From Pandoraea fibrosis (GTDB lineage: Bacteria > Pseudomonadota > Gammaproteobacteria > Burkholderiales > Burkholderiaceae), in contig NZ_CP047385.1 of NCBI RefSeq assembly GCF_000807775.2, positions 806,001 to 870,000 of the forward strand: 64,000 nt of DNA, in the 5' to 3' direction. Below are positions 1 through 8,757 of the stretch, one piece after another. Each line of letters begins with the position of its first letter. The stretch's first letter is position 1. Made by a program: the position numbers and the translations under genes. The notes under the pieces are model-generated. The model saw only the letters and a list, made by a program, of their open reading frames with translations. It searched no databases and had not been told where the DNA came from.

Positions 1-1142
1 GTTGCGCGCACGCGTCGCGGAAACGCTTCCATGATCAACAGGAAATATGATCCTGTGCCGAGCGTCGCAATCCCCATCACGAGGGTCACGATGCCGATCA
101 TGAGCGGGACGGAAGGCGCTGTCGTCAACCATTTGAATGCGGGGTAGACGCACAGCAGCGTGGCTAGCGACGTGACGATCACCACAGGTTTGCGGCGCGA
201 GATGCGGTCGGTAATCCACAGACCGGATATCAGCGACGAGATCATCATGATCCCGCCCGACGCGCAGCCCGCCAGAAATGAAGTTGCCACGGGCAGGTGC
301 AGGGTGCGCACGCCATACGCGGGCATGTAGAAAACGATGATGTAGAGCATGCTCGTGCCGCCCACGAGCATCAGCGTGCCGAGCGAAATGCGGCCTAAAT
401 AACACTGCATGATTTCCCGAAAGGCGCTCTGCTCACGCTCGGGGGCTTCGAATGTCTCGTCGAGATTGCGGCGGATATACATGCCGACCGGCCCAACCAG
501 CAGGCCGAGCACAAACGGAATGCGCCAGCCCCAGCTTTCGAGCGAGGCCGGCGTGAGCGTGGCGGAGAGCAGTGCACCGAACATGGCGCCGCACAGGGCT
601 GCCGCCCCCTGGCTCACCATCTGCCAACTCACCATGAAGCCGCGGCGCGACATTGGCCCCGACTCCATCAGGAAGGTCGTGGCAGCGCCGATTTCACCGC
701 CGGCCGATAACCCCTGCAGCAGTCGTCCCAGCACGACCAGCACCGGCGCGGCCACACCGAGGGTGGCGTAGCTCGGTGTGAGGGCAATCAGGGCGGTACC
801 CACCATCATCAGCGCAATGGTGAGCGTGAGCGCGGCGCGACGCCCCGCACGATCCGCATAGTTGCCAATCAGAATGCCGCCGAGTGGTCGCATGACGAAG
901 CCCACCCCAAAGGTGGCCATGGCCAGCAAAAGCGGGCCCGCTCCCGAATCGATGGGAAAGAAGCTCTTGCCGATGATGGCTGCGAAGAAGCTGAAGACGG
1001 TGAAGTCGAACATCTCCAGCCCGTTGCCGATAGAGGTGGCGACGATGGTTCGGCGTCGTGCCGTACGCGAGGCGTCGGCAGGCGCGCTGGCGATGGGGCT
1101 GGCAAGTGCGCCGTGGATGGGCGAGGTAGCGTCATGCGTCAT
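1..1142 (-). CDS. MFS transporter, metabolite:H+ symporter (MHS) type, incomplete at left edge
   Basis: The minus-strand frame is open from an ATG at 1142 to base 1, giving about 380 residues without a stop; the C-terminal helices lie outside the window. The N-terminal part has the MHS-family start of the first helix (ATSIGNGLEMFDF), then the loop 2-3 signature RPLGGILIGNYADRAGRR and a loop near LLQGLSAGGEIG, all typical of the shikimate/citrate/proline-betaine symporters. It is an inner-membrane importer of a small organic solute; the substrate cannot be told. It is divergent from a LysR regulator 181 bp away, which probably controls it. Confidence 0.85.
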   Translation of the reverse strand, partial: MTHDATSPIHGALASPIASAPADASRTARRRTIVATSIGNGLEMFDFTVFSFFAAIIGKSFFPIDSGAGPLLLAMATFGVGFVMRPLGGILIGNYADRAGRRAALTLTIALMMVGTALIALTPSYATLGVAAPVLVVLGRLLQGLSAGGEIGAATTFLMESGPMSRRGFMVSWQMVSQGAAALCGAMFGALLSATLTPASLESWGWRIPFVLGLLVGPVGMYIRRNLDETFEAPEREQSAFREIMQCYLGRISLGTLMLVGGTSMLYIIVFYMPAYGVRTLHLPVATSFLAGCASGGIMMISSLISGLWITDRISRRKPVVIVTSLATLLCVYPAFKWLTTAPSVPLMIGIVTLVMGIATLGTGSYFLLIMEAFPRRVRA

Positions 1143-1275
1143 TCAGGATGTCTCCATGCGATGGGGGATCGTTCTGTCCATTCGCGCGTGTCGGCGAGAT
1201 AGCCGGCGTTCGCGCGCATGCGACGATTCGAGGCGATCTTAATCAAGCCGTAATAATCCCGATACGCATAAATTC

Positions 1276-1307
1276 TTATCCTGATAACATCCATTTATCA
1301 GTGATAA
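1276..1307. promoter_or_regulatory. Paired TTATC/GATAA dyads, candidate LysR operator
   Basis: Two inverted repeats lie side by side: TTATC-N2-GATAA at 1276-1287 and TTATC-N3-GATAA at 1295-1307. Their centres are about 20 bp apart, so they fall on roughly the same helix face. They sit between the divergent MHS transporter and the LysR gene, just upstream of the LysR start, as expected for a tetrameric LysR activator site. Assignment to this regulator is inference. Confidence 0.5.
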
Positions 1308-1323
1308 CCCCTGGTTTTCTGCG

Positions 1324-2253
1324 ATGAAACTTCATCAGTTGCGCGCGCTTGTGGCCATTGCCGGCACTGGCAGCATTCACGAAGCGGCGCGCACGTTACA
1401 TGTGACGCAGCCGGCCGTCACGCGGGCGTTGCGCGACCTCGAAACCGAGGTGGGGCTGATGCTGATCGTGCGAAGCTCGTCTGGCGTGTCGCTCACGCAG
1501 GAGGGCCGCGCCCTGCTCCAGCGCGCCGAATTGATCGTGAACGAGATGAAGCGCACGGAAGCGGAAATGATGCGTCTGCGCGATACCCGTCAGGGGCGTG
1601 TGTCCATCGGCGTCACGCCGCTCTCGGCGATCACTGTGCTGCCCAAAGCCTATAACCGCTTCCGGCAGACAATGCCTGACGTTGCATTGGAGTTTTCGGA
1701 GTTCAGCGCGTCGCAGTTGGTGGAGCAATTGAAGAGCGGGGCGCTCGATTTTGCGTTGGGCTCGGGGGTCGACGCACGAGAGTTCGGCACGGTGCGCGCG
1801 GTGCATCTGGCCACGTTTCCGATGTGGTTTGCGGTGTCCCGGCGCGGGCAGTTGGCGAACGCGACGTCACTCGCCGATTTGCGAGACGCCGAATGGCTGC
1901 ACACCGCACCCTCCAGCGAGTTTCAGGCATTCCTGAGCGAGTTGTTTGCGCGTCAGGGACTCGCGCCCCCTCGACGGGTCACGCGATGTGCATCGCAAAC
2001 GCTCTTCTACAGTCTGGCCGTCAACAGCAATGTCGTGACCTCGTGGACGCATCTGGCACTGCGCACGGAAGGCGCTGCCGAAGAACTCAAAACGCTGGAT
2101 CTGCTCGAGCAACCGCCTGCGCGAAAGCTTTTCCTGCTGTTTCGGGACAGCGCCATTCCCACGGCGCCCGCCGAGTACTTCGTTCGCTGTATCGAAGACG
2201 CGGTCAAAGCCGAGCAGGTCGCGCGACGCTCGCGCAAGTCCTCCGCGCTGTGA
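1324..2253 (+). CDS. LysR-family transcriptional regulator
   Basis: A 309-residue protein of usual LysR length. The N-terminal winged helix-turn-helix runs over about residues 1-60 (MKLHQLRALVAIAGTGSIHE, then AARTLHVTQPAVTRALRDLE), followed by a linker helix and a periplasmic-binding-like effector domain from about residue 90. The N-terminal pattern resembles the CysB/TsaR-like group that often controls aromatic or sulfur-compound genes, but the ligand is unknown. It is divergent from the MHS transporter, with TTATC/GATAA dyads between, and most likely regulates that gene. It converges on the EAL gene with a 15-bp gap. Confidence 0.9.
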   Translation: MKLHQLRALVAIAGTGSIHEAARTLHVTQPAVTRALRDLETEVGLMLIVRSSSGVSLTQEGRALLQRAELIVNEMKRTEAEMMRLRDTRQGRVSIGVTPLSAITVLPKAYNRFRQTMPDVALEFSEFSASQLVEQLKSGALDFALGSGVDAREFGTVRAVHLATFPMWFAVSRRGQLANATSLADLRDAEWLHTAPSSEFQAFLSELFARQGLAPPRRVTRCASQTLFYSLAVNSNVVTSWTHLALRTEGAAEELKTLDLLEQPPARKLFLLFRDSAIPTAPAEYFVRCIEDAVKAEQVARRSRKSSAL

Positions 2254-2268
2254 TCGCGCAGGCTGTCA

Positions 2269-3519
2269 TTACCAGTTGATATCGACGCAGAGCACATGCA
2301 GGCCCTGTTTGGCCGGCGTGGCAATCGAGGCCGTCACGCAGAGGTGCGCCTCGTTGATGGAGAGGTAGGGAGGCGTGAAGTGCACTTCGCCGGGCGCGCG
2401 CATGGCTTCGATGAAGTACGGCCGCCGCGCCCAGTTCGCGCCCTCCGAATGCAGCAGTGGACGGAAACGTTTGGCGCGCTGTGACGAGTGGCTGTGCGGT
2501 AGCACGTTGTCGCCGATCTGACGCCCGAGGGCGTCGAGCAGGAAGCAACGGGCGGCGTCGGGCAGGGCGAGCAGGTCGTGCGTTGCCTGATCGATGGGCT
2601 GATTCTGCGCGAGGCGCGCCGCCGCCGATTCGATCCCGGCCACATACGGCGCAAGCCGTGCATGCTCGGCGCGCTCGCGCTCCACCAGTTGCGTGCGCAG
2701 TGCCGACGAGAGCGCGTCCATGCGTTCGGCCGCCACCTTCGGCGGCACCGGGTCGACGTCGGGCGCCGCGAAGTATTGCCCCTGCACGAAGTCGACGTTG
2801 CACTCCAGCGCAAGTAACGCTTCGCGATCCGTCGTGAGGCCGCCCATCATTACCAGTTGCCCTGATTCGTGCAGCAACGACACGAGGCCCGGCAGCACGC
2901 GGGCCAGGTGCGATTGCTCCGTCGCCTGCGCGAGAATGCCGCGATCGAGCGCCACGATGTCGGGACGCAGGTCCCAGACCCGGTCGATGTTCGAGTGCTT
3001 GGCGCCGAAGCCGCCCAGCGCGATCAGGAAGCCCGCTTTGCGCAAGGTGCCGACAATGGCGCCAAAGCGCGGCGTGTCGCCACCCGCCTGTTCCGGCACT
3101 TCGAGCACCACGCGTTGCGGCGATAGCCCGATGGCCTTGAGCGTGGCGATAAGCGCGTCGCCATAGACCGTATCCATCAGGGCGGCCGGGTGCAGACTCA
3201 GGAAGAGCCACGCGTCGCGGCTGTCGAATTCACAGAAGTTGCCCAGATGCAGCGATTCGGCGAGCCGGCCGAGTTCGAGCATGTCGCCATGGCGCGCCGC
3301 CAACGTGAAGACTTCGTGCGACGGCACATGACGCCCCTCGGCGTCGTGCGCGCGCAGCGAAGCGTGATAACCGATGGCCCGTCGGTGCGAGACGGAGAAT
3401 ACCGGCTGGAAGACGCTGCAAATCGTGAAGTCGCCGTAAATGACGATGCGCCGGCCGTCGTCGGCGGCCGTCAGTCGAGGCGGCAGCAAACCGGGGGCGT
3501 CGAGATCGATCATGGTCAT
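2269..3519 (-). CDS. Degenerate EAL-domain protein with YkuI_C-like sensor domain
   Basis: About 416 residues if started at the ATG at 3519; an in-frame TTG at 3570 would add 17 residues. The first 240 residues follow the EAL fold (FQPVFSVSHRRAIGYHASLRA at the start, LEVPE, QGQYFA near the end). Catalytic positions are altered: the EAL motif reads HAS, and the usual DDFG metal-binding loop reads GGFGAKHS. A c-di-GMP phosphodiesterase activity is therefore unlikely; a binding or scaffold role is inferred. The C-terminal 130 residues (RCFLLDALGRQIGDNVLP, PYFIEAM) resemble the YkuI_C/Cache-type sensor domain. No transmembrane segment is evident. Confidence 0.75.
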   Translation of the reverse strand: MTMIDLDAPGLLPPRLTAADDGRRIVIYGDFTICSVFQPVFSVSHRRAIGYHASLRAHDAEGRHVPSHEVFTLAARHGDMLELGRLAESLHLGNFCEFDSRDAWLFLSLHPAALMDTVYGDALIATLKAIGLSPQRVVLEVPEQAGGDTPRFGAIVGTLRKAGFLIALGGFGAKHSNIDRVWDLRPDIVALDRGILAQATEQSHLARVLPGLVSLLHESGQLVMMGGLTTDREALLALECNVDFVQGQYFAAPDVDPVPPKVAAERMDALSSALRTQLVERERAEHARLAPYVAGIESAAARLAQNQPIDQATHDLLALPDAARCFLLDALGRQIGDNVLPHSHSSQRAKRFRPLLHSEGANWARRPYFIEAMRAPGEVHFTPPYLSINEAHLCVTASIATPAKQGLHVLCVDINW

Positions 3520-3767
3520 GGTAGAGACGGGCGCGGGGGCAGCAGTGATAGGTACAGAATAGGCGAGCAAGAAGCGTGCTCAAAGGCGCCCAGCGGCGCC
3601 GGCGCTATTGTCCGCGATTTTCCCCCGGCGTTGTGACGCATCGCACCAGAGAACGGCGTGAGCGCACCAAAATGGGGCTTCACCTCTGATGCCGGCGGCG
3701 CTTGCGGGTGCGGCATGGCATTCCGTTCTCTGCGTACCCAACGCGCCGTCCCGACGAATTGCTTGCC

Positions 3768-5063
3768 TCAGGGCGCCAGCAATTGCGCTCGCCGCGCGAC
3801 CCGGGCGAGGGTCAGCGCGCAGACCACGTTGAAGACGTGCAGGCCACCCGGACCGAGCAGCGTCACGACGACGGACGCGATCATCGGCCCGAGCATGCCA
3901 CCGACCGAGAAGAGGATGAGTAGCGTGGCACTCACCGCTACACGTCGTTCGGGCGCCGTGCGGTCGTTCACATGCGAGACGATCAGCCCGTACTGCGTGA
4001 AGTTCACCGCCGAGAACAGGAACATCAGCACGAACACCAGCCAGTGCGCCTGAAAGAAGATCAACGGTGCGCAGAAGGCGGCCGAGGCAAACGCGAGACG
4101 CCGCGACAACGTGCGTCGGTCCATGCGATCCGAGAGCCGGCCCACCGGCCATTGCATGAGCAGCGCGCCGAAGAGCGCTACTCCCATCAACGTCGACAGG
4201 CTACCGATCGACAGGCCGATGCGGGTGAGGTAGACCGGCATGATGGCGTAGAACGCGCTGTACAGAAACCCGGCGAGGATACAACCGGGAATGGCGATGG
4301 GCGTGGCGCGCGACATTTCGGCGATGCTGTCGAAGAGGCTGATCGCCGGCTGTTTGACGAGCCGTTCGTCGGCCACGCGTGTCGGCCATCCCTGCATGAG
4401 GGTGATGGGCAGAATCGCCGCGACGAACAAGCCTGCCACGAGCAGGAGCTGGCCCTCGCTGCCGGCTTCGCCGATGTTGAGCAGGAACTGCCCGGTGCTC
4501 ACGGCGAGATAGTTGATCGTGAGATAGGCGCCGAAGACGCGTCCGCGCATGGTGTTGGGCACCGAGCCGTTAAGCCAGCTCTCCACCGTGGTGTACATGC
4601 CCATCAGCGCGAAGCCTGTGCCGAGTCGTAGTACGCAGAGCATGAGCGTGGTCTCGCTCACGGCGAAGCCCATCACGAACAAGGCCGCCAGCGCCGTGAA
4701 GGCCACGAACGCGCGATGCTGCCCAATGCGCTCGATGAGCGAGCGGTTGTGGAACGCGCCCAGCAGAAAGCCGCCGTAATAGCACGACTGGATGACGCCG
4801 ATCGTGAATGTCGACGCGCCGTACTTGAGCGCATGAAAGGGAATCGCGGTGGCGAACAGCCCGTTGCCGATGACCAACACACCGTAGCCCAGCAGAATGC
4901 CCATGAGCGCCGGATAGACACTGATGGGCAGCGGCACGGCGTCCGCCGGGGCCGGGCCGGGCGGTGTCGACGGTGCGCCCAGCAGGGACGCTTCCGAGAG
5001 GGGCCCCGGACGATCGGGTTCGTCTTCGGGAATGGCGGCATCTAGCGACGGGTCTCGCTGCAT
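3768..5063 (-). CDS. MFS transporter, YcaD-like
   Basis: About 431 residues from the ATG at 5063; TTG at 5147 and ATG at 5105 are alternative starts but have no better ribosome site. Twelve hydrophobic segments begin after a proline-rich cytosolic N-terminus (GYGVLVIGNGLFATAIPFHA). The MFS loop 2-3 motif appears weakly as NRSLIERIGQHRAF, and loop 8-9 as GRLSDRMDRR. It resembles the YcaD/DHA-like exporters of proteobacteria, whose substrates are undefined. A TTTGCAC/GTGCAAA dyad lies about 65-85 bp upstream. It is transcribed in the same direction as the EAL gene, 250 bp ahead of it, with no visible shared function. Confidence 0.8.
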   Translation of the reverse strand: MQRDPSLDAAIPEDEPDRPGPLSEASLLGAPSTPPGPAPADAVPLPISVYPALMGILLGYGVLVIGNGLFATAIPFHALKYGASTFTIGVIQSCYYGGFLLGAFHNRSLIERIGQHRAFVAFTALAALFVMGFAVSETTLMLCVLRLGTGFALMGMYTTVESWLNGSVPNTMRGRVFGAYLTINYLAVSTGQFLLNIGEAGSEGQLLLVAGLFVAAILPITLMQGWPTRVADERLVKQPAISLFDSIAEMSRATPIAIPGCILAGFLYSAFYAIMPVYLTRIGLSIGSLSTLMGVALFGALLMQWPVGRLSDRMDRRTLSRRLAFASAAFCAPLIFFQAHWLVFVLMFLFSAVNFTQYGLIVSHVNDRTAPERRVAVSATLLILFSVGGMLGPMIASVVVTLLGPGGLHVFNVVCALTLARVARRAQLLAP

Positions 5064-5126
5064 TATGTCTCGCGGGCCAGAGGATTGGGGGCAACAGGCT
5101 TTCATCGTGCCCGGCGACGACAATCC

Positions 5127-5148
5127 TTTGCACTGCAAAATGTGCAAA
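5127..5148. promoter_or_regulatory. TTTGCAC-N8-GTGCAAA inverted repeat
   Basis: A perfect 7-bp inverted repeat with an 8-bp spacer, and a nested TTTGCA-C-TGCAAA palindrome in its left half. It lies upstream of the minus-strand MFS gene starting at 5063 and looks like an operator for an unlinked repressor or activator. Confidence 0.45.
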
Positions 5149-5266
5149 CGGCGTGCAAGGCCGTCGCCGGAGGGTCGTGTGAGGCATGAGAGCGATACCC
5201 CGAATCATCGCACGAGATCGCCCGTTCCTGAACCGATCCGGATCGTGCCGCTGGCGCGACGCCAAT

Positions 5267-5301
5267 GAAAAAGGGCGTGTTCCGGTCGGGAGCACGCCCT
5301 T
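5267..5301 (-). terminator. Rho-independent terminator of the iseJU operon
   Basis: Read on the minus strand, an AGGGCGTG/CACGCCCT stem (plus-strand arms 5272-5279 and 5293-5300), with further pairing inside, is followed directly by a run of five T. It lies about 60 bp after the stop of the MFS gene at 5359 and should end the isethionate transcript. Confidence 0.8.
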
Positions 5302-5358
5302 CAATGCGCGCCGGTGCACCGATACCCGATCGGCGCACCGGCGACGCAACGCCTGCCA

Positions 5359-6687
5359 TCAATGCTCGGTCACCCCCGCCCCGTGCCATACGTGCTGGCG
5401 GCGCTTGCGGCTGCCGATCCACGCAGCGGACAGCGCGCTGACGAGTGCGGCGCACAGCACATAGATGCAGATCATCCACGGCTCGCCGCCGTTCTTCTGC
5501 AACAGATAGGTGGCGACGATCGGGCTCAGGCCGCTCGCGAAGATCCCGGAGAACTGATAGACGAAGGAGATGCCGGTGTAGCGCACGTCGGCGTCGAACA
5601 GTTCCGCGAAGAGTGCGGCTTCCGGCCCGTAGATCGACGCATAGATCACGCCCAGCGGAATCACGATGGACAGCCACACGAGCATCACGTTGCCGCCACT
5701 CGCCTTCATCAGCCAGAACCCGGCAAACGAAGACAGCCCGGTCGCGAGCGAGCCCCAGAAGTAGATGCGGGTGCGACCGATACGGTCGGACAGTTTGCCG
5801 AAGAACGGGATGGTGAAGATCATCACGAACGCGGCCGCCATCACCCCGGTGAGGGCTTCGGTCTGGGAGAGCTTGAGCGTCTGCGTCAGATAGGCAATCG
5901 AGAACACGCCGAAGATGTTGAAGAGCACGCCGTCGATGAAGCGCGCGCCCATGCCGGCCAGCACGTTGCCGGGGTTACGCGTGAGTACCTCGGCAATCGG
6001 AATCTTGATCTCGGTGCCGGCCTTCTTGATCTTCGTGAACTCGGGCGTTTCCATCACGTTCAGGCGGATGTACATGCCGATGGCGACCAGACCGACCGAC
6101 AGGAAGAACGCCAGACGCCAGCCCCACGAGAGGAACTGCGCCGAGGTGAGCGTATACGACAGCAACGCCACCACGCCCGAGGCTAGACACAGACCGAGCG
6201 CGAGACCCACCTGCGGGATGCTGGCGTAGTAGCCGCGCTTTTCCTTCGGTGCGTACTCGAACGCCATGAGCACCGCGCCGCCCCACTCGCCACCGAGTCC
6301 GATGCCTTGCAGCACCCGCAGCAGGAGCAGGAGGATCGGCGCCCACAAGCCGATCTGCGCATAGGTCGGCACCAACCCGATGAGCATGGTGGCGATGCCC
6401 ATGATGGTGAGCGTCATCACCAGCATGCTCTTGCGGCCGAGCTTGTCGCCGAAGTGTCCGAAGATCACGCCGCCCAGTGGCCGGCTGAGAAAGCCCACGG
6501 CAAACGTGCCGTAAGCGAGCATCGTCGAGACGAGCGGATCGCTGCCCGGGAAATACAGCTTGTTGAACACAATGCCGGCGACCACGCCGTACAGGAAGAA
6601 GTCGTACCACTCGATGGTGGCGCCGATGAGGCTGGCGACGACGACACGGCGCATCTGCCGGGCGTCGGTCTGGGTCGATGCATTCAT
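5359..6687 (-). CDS. iseU: Isethionate uptake MFS transporter (IseU-like)
   Basis: 442 residues, MHS-family MFS: helix 1 IGATIEWYDFFLYG, loop 2-3 RPLGGVIFGHFGDKLGRK and loop 4-5 LQGIGLGGEWGGAV are all canonical. It is an inner-membrane proton symporter for a small organic anion. Location gives the substrate: the gene follows a GMC-type dehydrogenase by 44 bp on the same strand and sits beside an IclR regulator, the same trio as the iseJUR genes of Cupriavidus necator isethionate metabolism. The start ATG at 6687 has a GGAGA ribosome site 6 bp upstream. A terminator follows the stop. Function is inferred from context; MHS proteins alone cannot be assigned a substrate. Confidence 0.75.
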   Translation of the reverse strand: MNASTQTDARQMRRVVVASLIGATIEWYDFFLYGVVAGIVFNKLYFPGSDPLVSTMLAYGTFAVGFLSRPLGGVIFGHFGDKLGRKSMLVMTLTIMGIATMLIGLVPTYAQIGLWAPILLLLLRVLQGIGLGGEWGGAVLMAFEYAPKEKRGYYASIPQVGLALGLCLASGVVALLSYTLTSAQFLSWGWRLAFFLSVGLVAIGMYIRLNVMETPEFTKIKKAGTEIKIPIAEVLTRNPGNVLAGMGARFIDGVLFNIFGVFSIAYLTQTLKLSQTEALTGVMAAAFVMIFTIPFFGKLSDRIGRTRIYFWGSLATGLSSFAGFWLMKASGGNVMLVWLSIVIPLGVIYASIYGPEAALFAELFDADVRYTGISFVYQFSGIFASGLSPIVATYLLQKNGGEPWMICIYVLCAALVSALSAAWIGSRKRRQHVWHGAGVTEH

Positions 6688-6731
6688 GGTTGTCTCCGGA
6701 TCTTGTAATGGTTGGGGGCTGACGTGACTGG

Positions 6732-8408
6732 CTAAATCGTGACGGCAACGCTTGCCACTTCCGCTTCCGCTGGCGTCTGCCCGCTGCCGCGGATCTCCTG
6801 CATGCCCGACGCCTGCTTCCTGTCTTCGAGAATCATGTCGGCCGCCTTCTCGGCGATCATGATGGTCGGTGCATTGGTGTTGCCCGAGATCAGTTCGGGC
6901 ATGATCGACGCGTCCACGACGCGCAGCGCCGCGAGACCGTGCACGCGCAAACGGTCGTCGACGACGGCCATGGTGTCGTGCCCCATCTTGCAGGTACCTG
7001 CCGGGTGATAGATCGACTGGCTGAACTGACGCGCGGCCTGCAACAACTCGTCGTCGGTCTGGTACTGCACCCCGGGGACGAATTCGCTGATGATGTGCGG
7101 CGCGAGCGAGGGGGCGGCCGCAATGCGACGCGCCACCTTGATCCCATCGATCACCACGCGATGATCGCGGGCGTCGGACAGATAGTTGGCCTGAATCACG
7201 GGGTATTGCAGCGGATCGTTGGACCGGATCTCGACGCGGCCCCGACTGTGCGGACGCAACTGGCAGACCGAAGCCGTGAACGCCGAGAAACGATGGGCTC
7301 CCTTGCCGGGCTTGTCGGCGGACAACGGCTGCATGTGGAACTGGATGTCTGGCCGTGTCACGTCAGGACGCGAGCGCGTGAAGATCGTCACCTGACTGGC
7401 GGCCAGCGTGAGCGGCCCGGTGCGGAACATCGCGTATTGCAGGCCGATCAGGGCCTTGCGCAGGGGATGATTCACTTCGTCGTTGAGCGTGCGCTCGCGA
7501 GTCTTGAAGACCAGACGAACCTGCAAATGGTCTTGCAGATTCTGACCGACACCGGGCAACACGTGACGCAGCGCGACGCCTGCTCTGGCAAGTACCGTCG
7601 TCGGACCAATGCCCGAGTTTTGCAGCAATTGCGGCGAGCCGATCGCACCGGCTGCGAGAATGACCTCGACGCGGGCACGCGCTTTCCTGCGCTCCCCGTT
7701 CTGCAAATATTCGACACCGACGGCGCGTTTGCCTTCGAAGAGGATGCGGCAGGTTTGCGCCCGGGTCTCCACGATCAGATTGCGCCGCTCGCGAACCGGC
7801 TTGAGAAAGCCTTTGGCGGTGCTGCAACGACGTCCCCTGAACGCCGTCTGCTGGAAATAGCCGACACCTTCCTGCGTCGCGCCGTTGTAGTCCTCGTTGA
7901 ATGGAATGCCCGTGTCTTGCGCGGCGGCGATGAAGTGTTCCGCGATGGGGCGGCGCAGCCGCAAGTCCGACACCTTGAGCGGGCCACCCACGCCGTGATA
8001 CTCGTTTGCGCCGTGCTCCTGATCTTCGGATTTGCGGAAGTACGGCAGCACATCGTCGTAGCGCCAGCCGCGATTGCCCAGCGCGGCCCAGTGGTCGTAG
8101 TCTTCGCGCTGACCCCGGACATAGAGCAGGCCATTGAGCGAGCTCGAGCCGCCGAGCACCTTGCCGCGCGGCCAGTCGATCTGGCGGCCGGCCACATTGG
8201 CGTCGGCCTCGGTGCGATAACACCAGTCGAGTTCCGGGTCGTGCATCGTCTTGAAATAGCCGACCGGGATGTGAATCCATGGATTGCTATCGGGGCCGCC
8301 GGCCTCGAGCAACAGCACCCGGTTCGCCGGATCCGCGCTCAGACGATTGGCGAGCACGCATCCGGCAGAGCCCGCACCTACGATCAGATAGTCGACCTCA
8401 TGTTCCAT
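6732..8408 (-). CDS. iseJ: GMC-family FAD dehydrogenase, probable isethionate dehydrogenase (IseJ-like)
   Basis: 558 residues from the ATG at 8408; the reading frame stays open upstream but that part is not protein-like. It has the ADP-binding fold [18 protein letters not shown] at residues 7-24, the GMC signature 1 region [18 protein letters not shown] near residue 85, signature 2 [15 protein letters not shown], the active-site His near residue 468 ([12 protein letters not shown]) and Asn near 512 ([16 protein letters not shown]). Overall it looks like choline dehydrogenase. In C. necator the isethionate dehydrogenase IseJ is such a protein, oxidising isethionate to sulfoacetaldehyde; nearby xsc supports that role. 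Choline or another alcohol as substrate is the alternative, but no betaine-aldehyde dehydrogenase is adjacent. Confidence 0.75.
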   Translation of the reverse strand: MEHEVDYLIVGAGSAGCVLANRLSADPANRVLLLEAGGPDSNPWIHIPVGYFKTMHDPELDWCYRTEADANVAGRQIDWPRGKVLGGSSSLNGLLYVRGQREDYDHWAALGNRGWRYDDVLPYFRKSEDQEHGANEYHGVGGPLKVSDLRLRRPIAEHFIAAAQDTGIPFNEDYNGATQEGVGYFQQTAFRGRRCSTAKGFLKPVRERRNLIVETRAQTCRILFEGKRAVGVEYLQNGERRKARARVEVILAAGAIGSPQLLQNSGIGPTTVLARAGVALRHVLPGVGQNLQDHLQVRLVFKTRERTLNDEVNHPLRKALIGLQYAMFRTGPLTLAASQVTIFTRSRPDVTRPDIQFHMQPLSADKPGKGAHRFSAFTASVCQLRPHSRGRVEIRSNDPLQYPVIQANYLSDARDHRVVIDGIKVARRIAAAPSLAPHIISEFVPGVQYQTDDELLQAARQFSQSIYHPAGTCKMGHDTMAVVDDRLRVHGLAALRVVDASIMPELISGNTNAPTIMIAEKAADMILEDRKQASGMQEIRGSGQTPAEAEVASVAVTI

Positions 8409-8446
8409 ACCGCCTGTCTCCTGCCTCGAGTCTGCTTCGATAGGGT

Positions 8447-8461
8447 GAAACGATTCGTTTC
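8447..8461. promoter_or_regulatory. GAAAC-N5-GTTTC dyad upstream of iseJ
   Basis: A perfect inverted repeat 39 bp upstream of the iseJ start codon. It fits the 15-bp GGAAC-N5-GTTCC-like consensus seen again near iseR, cobS and xsc, and is a candidate operator for an IclR-family regulator. The rest of the 8409-8757 gap contains further GAAAC-rich sequence and no credible gene. Confidence 0.5.
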
Positions 8462-8690
8462 GGATTGTTTCGATCCAATGTCGGCGAGCCCTGTGCAAAT
8501 GCCAAGGGAAAAACGATGTGCAACGGAAAACTGAAACGGATTTCGCGCTTGCCGTCTCAGAACGACGCAATTGCTGCGGCGCATCTGCGGGGTTTTACTA
8601 AGGAGCAGAGCTTGAGGTATGCGCGCCGGTCAAGGGCACGTTTGAGGCGTTTTCGATGTCGCACCGGGGTTATCCCGAGGCTGTTGGGTT

Positions 8691-8716
8691 TTAAATAATT
8701 GGTATATTTTGTTTCT
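8691..8716. promoter_or_regulatory. AT-rich IclR-like operator upstream of iseR
   Basis: The sequence GGTAT-N5-GTTTC at 8701-8715, preceded by TTAAATAATT, resembles the sites upstream of cobS and xsc (shared TTGG and TTTTGT blocks). It lies about 42 bp before the iseR start, in the place expected for autoregulation. Confidence 0.4.
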
Positions 8717-8757
8717 TTTATTGATTGAGAGCGGCGGGCGACGAGCGAGGAGGCGCA

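Noticed and set aside
395..771. Open frames on both strands within 395-771 and 869-1242
   Set aside because: They are shadows of the MHS transporter, whose minus-strand frame is continuous and has clear family motifs.
5314..6186. Long His/Arg-rich frames opposite minus-strand genes, e.g. 5314-6186, 6939-8534, 15442-17175 and 37073-38488
   Set aside because: Typical antisense frames of high-GC genes; the other strand carries well-supported proteins at each place.
8465..8698. A 77-codon plus-strand frame between iseJ and iseR
   Set aside because: Basic, low-complexity translation without family similarity, no ribosome site, and it overlaps the regulatory dyads.
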